A stretch of DNA of 64,000 nt, from assembly GCF_019097595.1 (NCBI RefSeq), contig NC_080715.1, positions 9,670,573 through 9,734,572 of the forward strand, read 5' to 3'. Below are positions 1 through 43,748 of the stretch, one piece after another; position 1 is the stretch's first letter; the number at the start of each line of letters is the position of its first letter. Position numbers and translations under genes: made by a program. Source of the stretch: Hemibagrus wyckioides (lineage: Eukaryota > Chordata > Actinopteri > Siluriformes > Bagridae). The notes beneath the pieces are model-generated. The model was given only the letters and a program-made list of their open reading frames with translations. It did no database searches and was not told the DNA's origin.

Positions 1-875
1 AAGCACATGCTAACTGATTTCAGTCTGTTTCTTATTAATGGGTTCACGCATTTCCATAAATGCAATAGATACGTAGCTTATAATCTCTGGTCTACTATTG
101 GTCAGCTACATTGCATGCATTTGAAAATTAAATGCAGACTGGTAAGCTATGTTTACCAAAGTTAAGCAAATAAATGAGAAATTAGTTACCTTCGGGGCAT
201 TGATGTAGTAAATCCGAGTCTCCCACAGCAGCGGATACTATTCCAGAGAGTAAACTGTCGCCCACAATAGAGGCAACTCTTTGCTCAAAAGGTGTAAGTT
301 CATCGACCCCAGTACGGGACCCCAGTTCACCACCTGTTCTGTCCACACTTTGTCTGTGCGCAGCAGTTCTCCGCTTAACTTCCACCTTTGTCAGACCATT
401 TCTTTTTAAGCTCGGGTACAGTGCAATTTTCAGACACTGTGTTGACCACGTCAGCCAAACTCTCCCACTCAATTTTTTTTTCTTTTGTTGTTAATTCCAG
501 AGTACAACGTTCCAAATAAGATTTTTTTCCTCGTTTCTACCTCTGATAGTAGCACCTCCAATTCATTTTCCGTAAAGTTTCGTTTCTTGCTTGCCTTTGC
601 CATTTTCTTGCTGTTTGATTTTGCCAAAGTGGACTCATTATATATTTTAATTAATTTATTTGAGGGCAGAGACAGGGTGGGGTTTGGCACTCGTGCATGT
701 GCGCTCATTTTCAAGTTAATTGGGACGTACAAATAGAAAATGCGTGGGATTCTCCGTACACAGAGTTTGATACATCTGATTTTTTTTGTGCGTACGCACA
801 TTTTCAGCTTTGTCCGTACGCAACGTTTTAGTAAAGTAGTATTAATTCAACGCAAGTCATTGTACATGAGGCCCC
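1..875 (-). mobile_element. PIF/Harbinger-type DNA transposon, right end (window starts inside it)
   Basis: Read on the minus strand, the stretch begins near 875 with GGGGCCTCATGTACAA, a terminal sequence of the kind seen on fish Harbinger elements. It continues through a GTGCGTACGCAC palindrome (about 788-799) to a Myb/SANT-like ORF starting at 603. The other terminus is not in the window, so length and target duplication cannot be judged. Assignment rests on the terminus plus the ORF type; no transposase domain is visible here. Confidence 0.5.
182..603 (-). pseudogene. Myb/SANT-like DNA-binding ORF of Harbinger type, frameshifted
   Basis: The frame starts MAKASKKRNFTENELEVLL at 603 and continues in a second frame with EWESLADVV and TVPELKKKWSDVK. 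This is the layout of the Myb/SANT-like accessory protein of PIF/Harbinger transposons and of the host genes derived from it: a helix-turn-helix with spaced tryptophans and a basic tail. The two frames are separated by a one-base change in a run of nine A (minus strand) near 472-480, so the ORF is broken in this sequence. It may be a real mutation or a homopolymer error. The second frame ends at a TAA that sits inside a good splice donor (AAG followed by GTAACT, about 188-193), so an intron here is possible. Function as transposase partner is family knowledge, not shown here. Confidence 0.5.
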
Positions 876-2613
876 TGGCTGGCTACGATGTGAACTAACC
901 TTCGCATGTCCATATGGAGGCTGATAAAATGAAGGAAATAAAATGTTATGGCCAATACTAGATGACAAAATATGCTGATGTGATTAATGTATTGAAAAGG
1001 AAAATGATTTTCTATCATTTATTTTCAAAATAAGAATTATTGACCCCGTTCATGAAAATAGGGGAAAATATACCCAAAAAGAATATGCAGGGATTTTCTG
1101 CACGCAATTTTTTTTTAACTAAGACAAACTGTAGCATGATGGAAAGTGACGGTTAAGAGAGGGGCTTGTTGCTTGTATAGATATAGCCTGTTAGATAGAC
1201 CACAGACAGATGTCCTGGGGGGAAAGGGGAAAAAAAAAAAGAGTTGGTTCATGTTGTTTCGTATAGATACTTGACACTGAATTACTACAAGCTTTATTCT
1301 ACCAAAATTATTTTATGCATATTTCAATGCTGCATTTTACAGTTTATCAATTTTTCTATTTTACATTTGTACAACACTGTTTCTTCACCCTTATAAGTAA
1401 ACTGTTCATGTGAATCAGGTGATACAGTGGCAGCTCACAGGAATAACACAAATTCTGTGTGCCTTATTAGCTTTATTTAAAATCTTTATTTTCTTTACAG
1501 TCATCTGGTGGATCAGCAAATAAGCACAAATGAAAGGCAGACAGTTAATGTCTTTGCTAAGAAAAAATAATCATTAATATTTTTTTCTTAATTAATTACA
1601 ATTAACAGTTAATTGATTGATTTATATTATAAATTCAGCAGTTACTTGTACAAAGACCAATGATCATTTAATCCTTCTTTTTAAAAATTGCAGCATTTTC
1701 AGGTCCCGATGTACATCAACATTGAGTACATTACAAATCTCTGTATGTGATCATCAAATGAATAGCCTCGTTAATAGCATTAAAAAGTTAAAATAAATGC
1801 TAAAGTTGATTATGGAACATTACTAACTTGTGAACATACTAACACATTTGCCACAATAAGGCAAGAAACCAGATTGTGTATAAAACTATTTTGTAAATCA
1901 TGAAACAAATTTCATAAGACCAGTCTTTCTCAAGAGAAGTGCAATACTTAACATGTTACATGTAAGACAGTACTGGCCATCTGACTGCTGGTCCTCATTA
2001 AAAATCAGTTAATTTTTCCCCCAAAACATAATTTCCATAAGCCACTTTTGCTACTGAATATTTTGATAAATTAACTCTTGAAGTAATATTTCCCTAGAAA
2101 CTAGACTAACATTATAAGTGAAACATTAGACTATTCATGATGAATGTAAAGGTGAAATACAGAAGTATTTAAGGATTATATAAGTAAATAAGGATTGGTG
2201 TCATGCCATGTTCCTGATAAGGATGTGGTGTCTAACGGTCTTAACAGTCTGTTGTAACTGACAAACTGTTGTGAATATATTGTAGTGGCATCCTAATAAT
2301 GTGGCCTTTAAATTAAAGTCCTCCATTGTAGCAGCATACAACTGACCAACTGGTTACAGCAATCCCTGATCAGCACTTCCTTTCACTCACATTATTCTAT
2401 TAGAACATTAAAAACAACACAGTGTCGTTCTCATACAGTACTGAAGTCGAACACAAACACCAACATGGCTTTAGTTAGTATTTGGATGACCCGTGATTTT
2501 ACATGTGTGTCTTTCATACTCTACACAATAATGTGTTTGTGTTTTCTGAAATGTGAATTATCTGTTGTGTGTCAGGAGTCAGCCACAGCCCAGAGGAGGC
2601 TGGAAGTGAAACC
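876..2613. other. AT-rich intergenic, 3' flank of pdxk
   Basis: No ORF or recognisable repeat. The part next to 2614 must include the pdxk 3' UTR. Reverse-strand AATAAA-type motifs occur (TTTATT on the plus strand near 1290 and 1470-1490), but none can be assigned as the used poly(A) signal. Confidence 0.4.
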
Positions 2614-16695
<14,082 letters not shown>

Positions 16696-17060
16696 GTTGA
16701 AGACGGATAAGCATTGATCAGTCACGCTGAGCAAGAAGAAGCCAGAAAGGAATTTTAAAGCGTGGTGAAAACTCTGAAAACCCTTTCTCTACGAAATTCA
16801 AGTCCCCAAACACAACACTCTTAACGTGGGCTCTTAGTCCGCTTTTATTCGGCACTTCCACACACTTGCTGGATTTGCTGCTACGCCGGCTCCTTCAGCC
16901 AATTGCCATGAAGGGGCGGGACATCCATACAGCCGATCAGTCTATCGTCCAATCATAATTGTCCAAACAAAAAAGGAAGTCGGAACTTACCGTAGTTTAG
17001 CAACCAACGTGTGACCGTTTCACCTCTTGTCTGTGAGTCGATTCCAGAAAAGAGTCAGTT
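16696..17060 (-). promoter_or_regulatory. pdxk: pdxk 5' flank, probable promoter
   Basis: Directly upstream of the pdxk start. It contains a GC box (GGGGCGGG at about 16913) and two CCAAT motifs on the plus strand (near 16889 and 16949), typical of a TATA-less housekeeping promoter. Activity and start site are inferred from position and motifs only. Confidence 0.45.
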
Positions 17061-17757
17061 CATTCAGAATACTAAACTGATTCGATTCAATTCGTTTTCG
17101 TTTCGGTGAAAACGGTGTAAATTATCAGCTCTCGGTGTAAGTTGTAAAGTCCCTGTAAATTTTAAACCACATCAATATAGAGGGTAAACCTGTGAGTGAA
17201 TTTTGGCAGCACTATTGTCCAAGCATTTTAGCTAGAGTTATAGGGGAGTCGAATAAGGAATCGACTTCTAAACCAATCAGATAACAGAAAATACTGCTCT
17301 ATAAAACTTTCTGTTAAAGTGTAAACAAGACTCGGTCTGTATTGATCTGTGTGGCCACGATTTGCACAAAAATGATGGGCCTTAAATGTGTGATTTATAA
17401 ACTGGTTTTGTCAAATACATAACACTGTTTAAGTAAAGTTCAAACCAGATCCAGCATCCTTGAAGCAATTCCACTCCTTGAATCTTTTAAGATTATCTTT
17501 CCACTGTAATAGCAACCACTCAACCCCTGCTGCCTCTTACCCTGTAACAGGAGACATTATCACTTTCCCTCATCATACTCCAAACATCGTGTGCCTTCGT
17601 GAGGACAGGCAACAAAAATATTAGTTTTGTTTTTATATATTTCCATGTTCATAATAACAAAGATATCCTCTACTTATCCCTAATCATGGTGATCATATGG
17701 CGGGTTCTGAAATGAAATCCACACACACACACAGCCATGACATTATGACAACCTGTC

Positions 17758-18215
17758 TAATATTGTGTTGGTCCTCTGTTGAGGCATGGACTCCACTAGA
17801 TCCCTGAAGGTGTGCTGTGGGATATGGCACCAAGATGTTAGCAGCAGATCCTTTAAGTCCTGTAAGTTGTGAGGTGGGACCTCTGTGGATCGGATTTGTC
17901 TGTCCAGCTCATCCCACAGATGCTCAATTGAGATGAGTGCTTGGATTGAGATCTGGGGAATTTGGAGGCCAAGTCAACACCTCAAACTCGTTGTTGTGCT
18001 CATCAAACCATTCCTGAACCATTTCTGCTTTGTGGCACGGCGCTTTATCATGCTGAAAGATGCCACAGCCATCATATTGCTTCCTTCCTTGGACCGCTTT
18101 TGATAGATACCGACCTCTGCAGACCGGGAACACCCCACAAAAGCTGCAGTTTTGGAAATGCTCTGATCCAGTGGTCTAGACATCACAATTTGGTCCTTGT
18201 CAAACTCTATAGTAT
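17758..18215 (-). mobile_element. Tc1/mariner-like remnant, internally deleted
   Basis: The minus strand encodes the last third of a Tc1 transposase ([20 protein letters not shown], then [13 protein letters not shown]) directly joined to its N-terminal part ([20 protein letters not shown], then [10 protein letters not shown]). The middle with the first catalytic Asp is deleted. The plus strand reads GAGGCATGGACTCCACTAGA and CACCAAGATGTTAGCAGCAG, diagnostic of this fish family. It is intergenic between pdxk and the FGF gene. Confidence 0.75.
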
Positions 18216-18821
18216 ATGATTAATTTGTAATTTATTTGTGGAGCATGATGGCACATCAGGTAGCATTATTATTCAACTTTTGGGTTACTGTCTGTGTGAC
18301 GTTTCTTGTGTTACTCCCGTGTCCTTATTAGTGTTCTCTAGGTTCTGATAATGGGTTTCCTCCCTCTGTCAAAGAAAACCTAAAGGTAGCCAGATTAGCT
18401 ATGCTAAATTGCCCCAAGTATGCATGTCTGTGTGAATTCTCAGGGCGAATTCTCCTGCCATACACGTAGTGTTCCCATGTTCCTAGTGACTCCAGATTCA
18501 CCAGGACCCTGACTATACTTATCATTCTTATTTTTATTCTTATTATCAAATTCAATTTCTCAGGGAAATAATACATTAAAAATACTGTTCAAAACCACTC
18601 TCATATTTTTTATATTTTTCATGTTTTAAAATAAGTAAAGATACATGTAACATACAATGCATAACATTATTTCTTTCCACATGGTTTCCAGCATCTATTT
18701 TTTGAGAATCAAAACAAAAGCCTCTGTCATGATATTTGAGCAAATATGATTTACACATTTTGTGAGCACAATTTCCACATGTCTAGAAGTCAGCCACTGT
18801 TCATATGCAAACTCAATATTA

Positions 18822-18866
<45 letters not shown>

Positions 18867-19167
18867 TTAATATATATATAAAAGTCTACTGTTGTTTACG
18901 TCAGACCTACCTGTGAGTCAGTGCAGCTCTGTCCAGTTATCACATCATGGTTTGTTTGTAAGAAAAGCTACTGGTACAGAGATACAGAGATAGAGATAAC
19001 ATTGACAATGGGTTTAGGACTGTCAGAGACGTAAACCGTCTATCTCTCTGGGCACACTTGTACTGTGCATCTGCTCTGAATGTTCTCACGAGTACGAGTG
19101 TCATGGAGGAATCAGAGATCATAGTGAGAGAATATAAGGCAAGATAAAGGATATAAAGAGAGAGAGG

Positions 19168-19204
<37 letters not shown>

Positions 19205-19363
19205 GCATAGTGACCCTGTTTATACTAAGTAGAGGACCAATTATACAGTAAGGCTCAGTAGTGTGTCAAGCAACTTAAAGAAGTTCTGTGCATTTGTAAA
19301 GCAGCATGGCACCGTGGCTCACCTGGAGGTTCTGTGGGTTTATGTGGAATTGATGCTGCTGTC
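18216..19363. other. Intergenic, upstream flank of the FGF gene
   Basis: Holds a decayed interspersed repeat (18318-18520), an (ATT)n tract at about 18820-18867 and a (GA)n tract at about 19158-19201. No TATA box or start site could be assigned with confidence for the FGF gene. Confidence 0.4.
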
Positions 19364-22300
19364 ATGGATTTACGCTGGACACTTGTGTGTGTGGCAGTGC
19401 TTCTCAGTGTGTGTGTGAGGTCTGAGAGGTCAAAGATGGACACAGGCCGAGATCAGGCAAGCCAAATCAGACACATGTGGCTGCTGTCAATCAAAGAATC
19501 GCAGACGAGGCAGAAAGGTAGGATTGGTTTGGTCTAAAATGAGAACTTTTGCAAAATGCTTATTGTCTTTTTTTTCTTTTTCTTTTTTACACATAATGAG
19601 TATTAGCAAAGTCAAAACTAGGGCACAGTCCACAATACTCATCAGTATTATAGTGAGGGTGGTCTAAGAAAATTTGATCAAAATTGCATGTCTGCTTATG
19701 CAACTCTGGTGATCTTTTCCTTGGCACATTGGAAGGCATAGTTCACATGTTGCAAATATTTACACTGTGATAAAATAACACAGATTTTTTTTTAAAAATG
19801 TTACTTTTACTTTGAATTAGTTATCACGTGAAATTAATGAATGTTATTAAGCAGACTAAAAAGTATTAAGTTAACCATAACAAACACTATATCAACCCTT
19901 GTGTGCTATTTCTACAGGAACATCAAACAACAATAATATTCACATTGGCTATATTAAAGTAATGCACTGGACATTTACACACTCAATTGTGGCAGAATGA
20001 GAATTAATGAAAGATAACAAGGATATATTGTCCAATAGAACTGGATATAATTATATCATATGTTGTGATCTATTATAGTAATGTTGGATATAATGTTGAA
20101 TATTAATATATATTTCAAACAGTGTCAATATATAGCACTACAGAGAAACAACACAACTAATTTACATCTTTAATTAACTCCACAACATATAGAATTACAT
20201 AGTTTTATCTCTTACAAGTTAAAAGAAGAGTTTAGGTTCTCAGCTTTGGTTGTGATTCTTTGGTTGTGACACTCTTTCAGCTTTGGTTGTGTGCTGGGAG
20301 AGTACCAACAATAGGAGTCTACAGCTTTAGACATTTTTTAGTGTTCCTTTGCAACACACAGAACAGATGCTGAAAGAATGTGATAAAGAAAGAGCACAGA
20401 AACAAAGCTTCTCTGTGTGATATTTATTTAGCATAATCATCAGAGACGCAAGGACATGGGCATGACGTATTCCCCAAACCATACACAGATAACAGGAATG
20501 TGTCTGATATTAAATGTGTGTATGTGTGTCTCTGTATAGCTTTTTATTTGCCTACAGTGATAAACAAATAATGTCTTCAAAGAACTAAACAATGATCATG
20601 CAGCTAATCATTGATAGAGCCAGTAGGTATGAACTCCAGTCTTCATCAATGTTTCCAGTAACATCAATATTATCCATTGGTTTAGCTGTCAAGTGGAGAA
20701 ACCTAATGAGACTCAATTTCAGAGACAACATAGTAGCTGTAATGCTATGAAGCTATAAATTAAAGATTAAATAGATATAAATAATCATTAAACATGAAAA
20801 CAAACATAATCAATAGCCAGGCATAAAAAATAATACTTGTATTAATATTAATCCAATGCTTTATAAATAATAAGGAGGACTAATATAATGGAAATACATA
20901 TTTGAAAAACTTACAACTGATCATAGCACACACACACACACACAAACACAAACACAAACACACACACACACCACTAAAACTGTGGATAATTGGATGCAAT
21001 TGTATACAGTATATGGGTTAATAATTATATGGAGATTATAAGTCATCTTACAATTGTAAGACACACTCTTTGGAACATTATGAAGATATTAATCTTTAAC
21101 ATCTTTCAACAGATGCTTATTCAGTAGGAAAGGTCAACACGTATCAGCTTCTGTATTGCCGTGTTGGAATTGGTTATCATCTACAGATCCAACCCAGTGG
21201 GACTGTAAGGGGTGTGCATATACCAACCAAGCACAGTACGTTTTACACATCTTAAGTGTGGAATTTAGTAGGTTAAAGGGGTTAGAATACTTGGTAATAA
21301 TTCAAAGACTTGTTTGAACAAATGCCAAAAATAATGGTGGAGATTATGTTTTGGAGATTGGTGCTGAACTTAACTTTTCTTGTCTTTCTCCTTGTTCTTT
21401 TGTCTCAGGTTGGTTAAAGGTGTTTGCAGTGAAGCCTGGAGTAGTGGGCATTCGTGGTGTGAAGAGCAGACTGTATTTATGTATGAATAAAGAAGGATTT
21501 GCTCAAGGAATGGTGAGCTGTTTTTCCGCATTCTTACACCACCACACAAACTATTGACTGAAGGCTATAAAAATGCTTTCCGTTACACAACATGTATCAA
21601 CGTGTTCAAAAAAATCAAGTCCTGATGATTCCACAGTCATCAGTAGCAAGGATAATTCCATGCTCTCAAAATTGTCCATAATCTCTGGGTGAGAAGGGTG
21701 GCACACTCTCTCTGTCCTGTCAGTCTCTGTCACACTAGCCAATCTTGGGTATATGTATGCTTATAGTTTAGGTAAAAAGTTTACATCCCTCTTTAAGGAA
21801 TCTTATAAATTGCAGTTTTTTTATTTAGTTCTGCCTTGAATAAGCTATTTCACTTAAACAATGTTTAAATACAGTCTATAAGACAAAATAATAACTGAAT
21901 TTACACAAAGGAACCAGTTACATCCCTCAAATCTTAATACTGTATGATGATACCTGGATGAGTAACGATTATGGAAGCATCTGTTAGACTTGACCCTTTT
22001 ATTTGGTATATGTCTCTGCTAGAGGTGAACTGACTGATGGGTGATAATTGACCTAAAAACAAATTAGGAAGAAAATGGGTGTAATTGCATAATCCTGTTG
22101 AAGTTCAGTGAAGTGATATCATGGTCTTAACGTATTACAGTACTGCTATCACACTGTCATATAGTCATCAGTTTTGATTCATGATATTGAATTCTACAGG
22201 CCTGTGAATTGTTCCTTAAAATGTAACAACTCAACAAGTGAAAAATGTTCTCATCCACAGACACACTTTTCATCAGACTGTCTATTTAAGGAGCACCTAC

Positions 22301-22449
22301 AGGAGAACCACTACACAACATACTCATCTGCAGCTCATCCAGGCCTATACCTCGCCCTGTCCCAAAAAGGACATCTCAGGAGAGGCGATCTGGTGCGTCC
22401 ACACCATGCCAGCAGTCACTTCCTGCCTCGCAAAGTCTCAATGAGCTAA
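19364..22449 (+). CDS. fibroblast growth factor, FGF4/5/6-type, secreted (4 coding exons)
   Basis: A secreted heparin-binding ligand of FGF receptors by family. Exons: 19364-19517, 21113-21235, 21409-21512, 22261-22449; phases agree, 189 residues. Residues 1-22 form a signal peptide ([18 protein letters not shown]). The beta-trefoil core begins [18 protein letters not shown], continues with [20 protein letters not shown] and [20 protein letters not shown], and ends with the basic loop and [10 protein letters not shown]. Exon 3 is exactly 104 bp, the conserved length of the middle core exon of FGF genes. VGIRGV and the [13 protein letters not shown] end look most like FGF5; the compact loop before LYLALS looks more like FGF4/6. 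The usual single first exon is split: a phase-1 intron separates the signal peptide from the core. ATG 19364 is preferred because it gives a clean signal peptide; an in-frame ATG at 19334 would add ten residues. It sits between pdxk and tmprss3, where human has no FGF. Confidence 0.85.
20927..20972. repeat. (CA)n microsatellite
   Basis: CA units interrupted by AAACA blocks, in FGF intron 1. Confidence 0.95.
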
Positions 22450-22465
22450 ACAACATCACATTAAC

Positions 22466-39056
<16,591 letters not shown>

Positions 39057-39762
39057 CAAGGCTTATTTTATTACTATTATTTTTTTTTTAAACATGTCCA
39101 CAGTGTATTGGATTTTTCATCCTGCACAGCTCAGTGAAATACTGTACATTACTATAAACAGTGTTATTGATGCTGGAATGTGCTCCAGTCTGCTACCGGC
39201 TTCATAACCACATACGACTGAATGACTTTACTCAGAGAAACCCGAGATCCAAAACAACCAAAATGCTTCCAACCTCCAAAAGGTTCATCTGAATGAACAA
39301 AAATACTACAGTGAATTTTGCAATGTTTCAAAGCTTGCATTTTTTATATTCATATTCTTCTAGCAAAGCAAATAAACTTTCTTCTTGCTTTAAGAAACAC
39401 ACTAATGACTCTACACTTCAGTGTGTCCCCAAGGCACACTACATTGTAGTGTGTCAAGAGAACAAACATTCCCCAGAGGTAGTAACATGTCGTGTTGAAT
39501 ATTCATGGATGAATAGATCGCTCAGTGTACTGAAAACATTTAGCTGTAGCTTATACTACGGAAATGATAAATTCTCATTTCTGGTCAGAACGTTTAAAGA
39601 ATATTATTTTCTAAGCAGTTCAAGTATCAGCAGTTTGCAGCAGTCAGCAGGCTATCTGCCAATAGGAAGGTCAAAGAAGTTTGCACTTGTTCTGTAACAT
39701 GACAAGATTCAATTTTTTCTTACTAGCTTCAAGAGAGGCTGGTGAGGATATGACAGTTTATA
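39057..39762. other. tmprss3 3' flank
   Basis: AT-rich, no gene recognised; presumably holds the tmprss3 3' UTR up to or across the Tc1 insertion at 39763. No poly(A) site could be assigned. Confidence 0.35.
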
Positions 39763-41010
39763 CACTATATTGCCAAAAGTATTCGCTCACCCATCCAAAT
39801 AATCAGAATCAGGTGTTCCAATCACTTCCATGGCCACAGGTGTATAAAATCAAGCACCTAGGCATGCAGACTGTTTTTACAAACATTTGTGAAAGAATGG
39901 GTCGCTCTCAGGAGCTCAGTGAATTCCAGCGTGGAACTGTGATAGGATGCCACCTGTGCAACAAATCCAGTCGTGAAATTTCCTCGCTCCTAAATATTCC
40001 ACAGTCAACTGTCAGCTGTATTATAAGAAAGTGGAAGTGTTTGGGAACGACAGCAACTCAGCCACGAAGTGGTAGGCCACGTAAACTGACGGAGCGGGGT
40101 CAGCGGATGCTGAGGCGCATAGTGCGAAGAGGTCGCCAACTTTCTGCAGAGTCAATCGCTACAGACCTCCAAACTTCATGAGGCCTTCAGATTAGCTCAA
40201 GAACAGTGCGTAGAGAGCTTCATGGAATGGGTTTCCATGGCCGAGCAGCTGCATCCAAGCCATACATCACCAAGTGCAATGCAAAGCGTCGGATGCAGTG
40301 GTGTAAAGCACGCCGCCACTGGACTCTAGAGCAGTGGAGACGCGTTCTCTGGAGTGACGAATCGTGCTTCTCCATCTGGCAATCTGATGGACGAGTCTGG
40401 GTTTGGCGGTTGCCAGGAGAACGGTACTTGTCTGACTGCATTGTGCCAAGTGTAAAGTTTGGTGGAGGGGGGATTATGGTGTGGGGTTGTTTTTCAGGAG
40501 CTGGGCTCGGCCCCTTAGTTCCAGTGAAAGGAACTCTGAATGCTTCAGCATACCAAGACATTTTGGACAATTCCATGCTCCCAACTTTGTGGGAACAGTT
40601 TGGAGCTGGCCCCTTCCTCTTCCAACATGACTGTGCACCAGTGCACAAAGCAAGGTCCATAAAGACATGGATGACAGAGTCTGGTGTGGATGAACTTGAC
40701 TGGCCTGCACAGAGTCCTGACCTCAACCCGATAGAACACCTTTGGGATGAATTAGAGCAGAGACTGAGAGCCAGGCCTTCTCGTCCAACATCAGTGTGTG
40801 ACCTCACAAATGCGCTTCTGGAAGAATGGTCAAAAATTCCCATAAACACACTCCTAAACCTTGTGGACAGCCTTCCCAGAAGAGTTGAAGCTGTTATAGC
40901 TGCAAAGGGTGGACCAACGTCATATTGAACCCTATGGATTAGGAATGGGATGTCACTTAAGTTCATATGCAAGTCAAGGCAGGTGAGCGAATACTTTTGG
41001 CAATATAGTG
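39763..41010 (+). mobile_element. Tc1/mariner element, copy 2, 1248 bp, inverted relative to copy 1
   Basis: Same termini as copy 1, flanked by TA at 39761-39762 and 41011-41012. It carries the transposase on the plus strand. It lies about 700 bp downstream of the last tmprss3 exon, so that exon is bracketed by an inverted pair of elements. Confidence 0.95.
39897..40928 (+). pseudogene. Tc1-family transposase (copy 2), one nonsense codon
   Basis: Starts at the canonical ATG ([15 protein letters not shown]). The frame is the same as in copy 1 except for a TGA at 40179-40181 where copy 1 has TGT (Cys), in the linker after DLQTS between the DNA-binding and catalytic halves. The rest stays open to 40928 and retains [17 protein letters not shown] and NPIEHLWDE. 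Without the stop it would span 343 codons. Confidence 0.88.
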
Positions 41011-41733
41011 TATCTGCTATAACATAGGTGAAAACAGGAATTAATCCATATCAGGATTTTTGTACAGCTGCTTTGTGACATTATTAAAAGCACTATATAA
41101 CACCATTAAATAAAATAAATATAAACAGCCAAAAATTATGATGTTGATTAATAAGGAATTAAAATCGTTGCATTAGCAAATTGCTGTGGTATAAGAGGAA
41201 TAAAACCATGAGATGTGACATTGTGATATTGTGAATGAATCAACTACAGGATCTTTGATTATTTTCCTACAACGTGCAACATCAAGGTTTACTCCCTACT
41301 GAATTATTTATGTTAATTTATGTTCTAAGTACTGTTATTTTACTTATGAGTTTAGTATATGTTTATCTCAGCTCATCTTAACTCCAATGCTGTTAAATGA
41401 ATAGCTTCACTACTTCTAATAAAACTTCAACCTCAGCCATGAGTGTCATACTAACAGCTCCATGATCACAGCTTAGAGTTTGTAATTAAAGCTGATAATC
41501 CTTGAGAGCAGGTTTCCAAACTGTTCTGTCTTCCTCTATTTAAACATTACCACATTTCCCCTGCTTCCCAAGAAAGGGGGTGTGGGAGGGTAAATCTTTT
41601 CGAGTTACAATTCTGAAATATTAGTGGTCAAAGTCTAAGATGAGTCGAGTCTGAAATCATCAAATTAAAAAGTCCAGGTCATGTTACTTAATTCCATGAA
41701 GCTGTTATTTACTACAAAAATACAAGCACGCTG

Positions 41734-41825
41734 TGGGGAACTGGTAGCTCAAGTGTTTAAGGCCCTGGTTTGCTGCCTCTGTTGGGCCCCTGAGCAAGGT
41801 CCCCAACCCTCCTCGCCTTTGCCTT
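41734..41825 (+). repeat. tRNA-derived SINE, 5' part
   Basis: GGTAGCTCAAGTGTTTAAGG, GTTGGGCCCCTGAGCAAGG; same family as 28053-28195, with the middle deleted. Confidence 0.6.
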
Positions 41826-42302
41826 TTTTCTATTTTTAAAACTCCAGACATTTATAATCCAGGAACACATGGTACCAATTGTTATTATAAGAAATGCTAG
41901 AAGTCTTAAAAATAATAAAATGTGCATTGTTCACATTTGCTCTCCAGGTTCAACAGTAGAACTATAGCAATGCAAAGGCCTTGAGTAAGCATGTATTAGA
42001 ATCTTATTAATATCTTCAGAAACTAGCGTTACACACCCATCTCCATACTGCTGCTCTTCAAGTTATACAATGACTTGTGAGACTTGCACAAGATCTAACA
42101 GACTCTCGGTTTCTGCCTCATTTTAAGTTTTCCACAACTCTTTCCTCGTACTTTAAGCCCAGTATCAGTGCACACATTTAAATTTATGCCATTTGCCTCA
42201 TTCAGTTATGGGATAAAGGCCTTGACTGAAGGGCCCAGGAGTAGCAGCCTGGCAATGGTGGGATTTGAACCTAGAGCCTTACGACCAATAGCTCATCTTA
42301 AG

Positions 42303-42582
<280 letters not shown>

Positions 42583-43688
42583 GTTATGACTGTGTTTCAT
42601 AATAAAAAGCAAGCAACACAGATTTGTTGAACACACTAATGTTTTTAATGCTTATAAGTAACATTTTGAGACAGTTTTATAAATTCATCTGTAAACCCAT
42701 GAGATCTAGATCAGCAGCTCTCTACGTCATTCCAGGGGATTGCGTGCTCTGCATATTTCTCGTTCACTCAGCATACTGATGATTAATTAGCAGACATGAC
42801 GTTTACACAGAGTGAAAAAAAATGTACAGTGCAGCAAAATTGAAAACCACACATTAATTGTAGCTTGAGGCTTGATACTAACTACTTTTACTGAGTATAA
42901 TATGATTTCCCACCTTTACAGCTAACGCAGCGGAAAGAGAGGGAGCCACTCATCAGTTACTCAACAAGGCATGTGCTTCAGTTCATTTTACAAAAGAACA
43001 ATGTAAGGCATAGTTTTGGAGCTAACGTATGTATGCAAAAAGTTTAAAATTCTGTTTTGTTTTGGTTTTTTTTGTTTTCTTATAAAATGTTACAAAGCCC
43101 TGAAAACTGGGCAACTAACTAGCATGTTTTTTTTTTTTTTGTACATAAATATTATAAAACATAAAACAAACCAAGAAAAAAAAAAGAAATAAACATTTTG
43201 CTCTTAATATATAAAAATAAGCATCTCTCATTTTTTGCTCTCGTGACGTGGTTGTGAGAGAGAATGAGGACAGCAGAGAAACACCAGCATGCAGAGGGGG
43301 AAAAAATCACAATCACACCATCACAAGCACTTGCAAAAAAAAAAAAAAAAAAAATTGGCATCCAGAGGAGTTATCATAGAATGCAAATTGTGTAACAAAT
43401 TCTAAATAACAAGAGTTTTAAAAACTTGGGGACATTCTGTTTCCTTTTTTTTTTTTTTGCTGTTTTGGATTTTATCATAAAAAAAGTGCACTCACTTAAA
43501 CGTCTAAGCATTAAAAACATCTCATAAATTAGCACACCTGTATGTAATGCTCTCTGTCAACCGTGTGCGTGTGTGTACAGTACTTTAAGGGGTATTTCTG
43601 AGATCCTCTTAGTAGTGCAAGAGTATCAGATTTGCCAAAGACATCTCCATGTCAAGCCTTTTGTGTGTGTGCGTGTGTGTGTGAGTTA

Positions 43689-43689
43689 T

Positions 43690-43735
<46 letters not shown>

Positions 43736-43736
43736 G
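43689..43736. repeat. (GA)n microsatellite just past the pknox1 stop
   Basis: About 22 GA units in the presumed pknox1 3' UTR. Confidence 0.95.
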
Positions 43737-43748
43737 AGTGTCAGTCAG

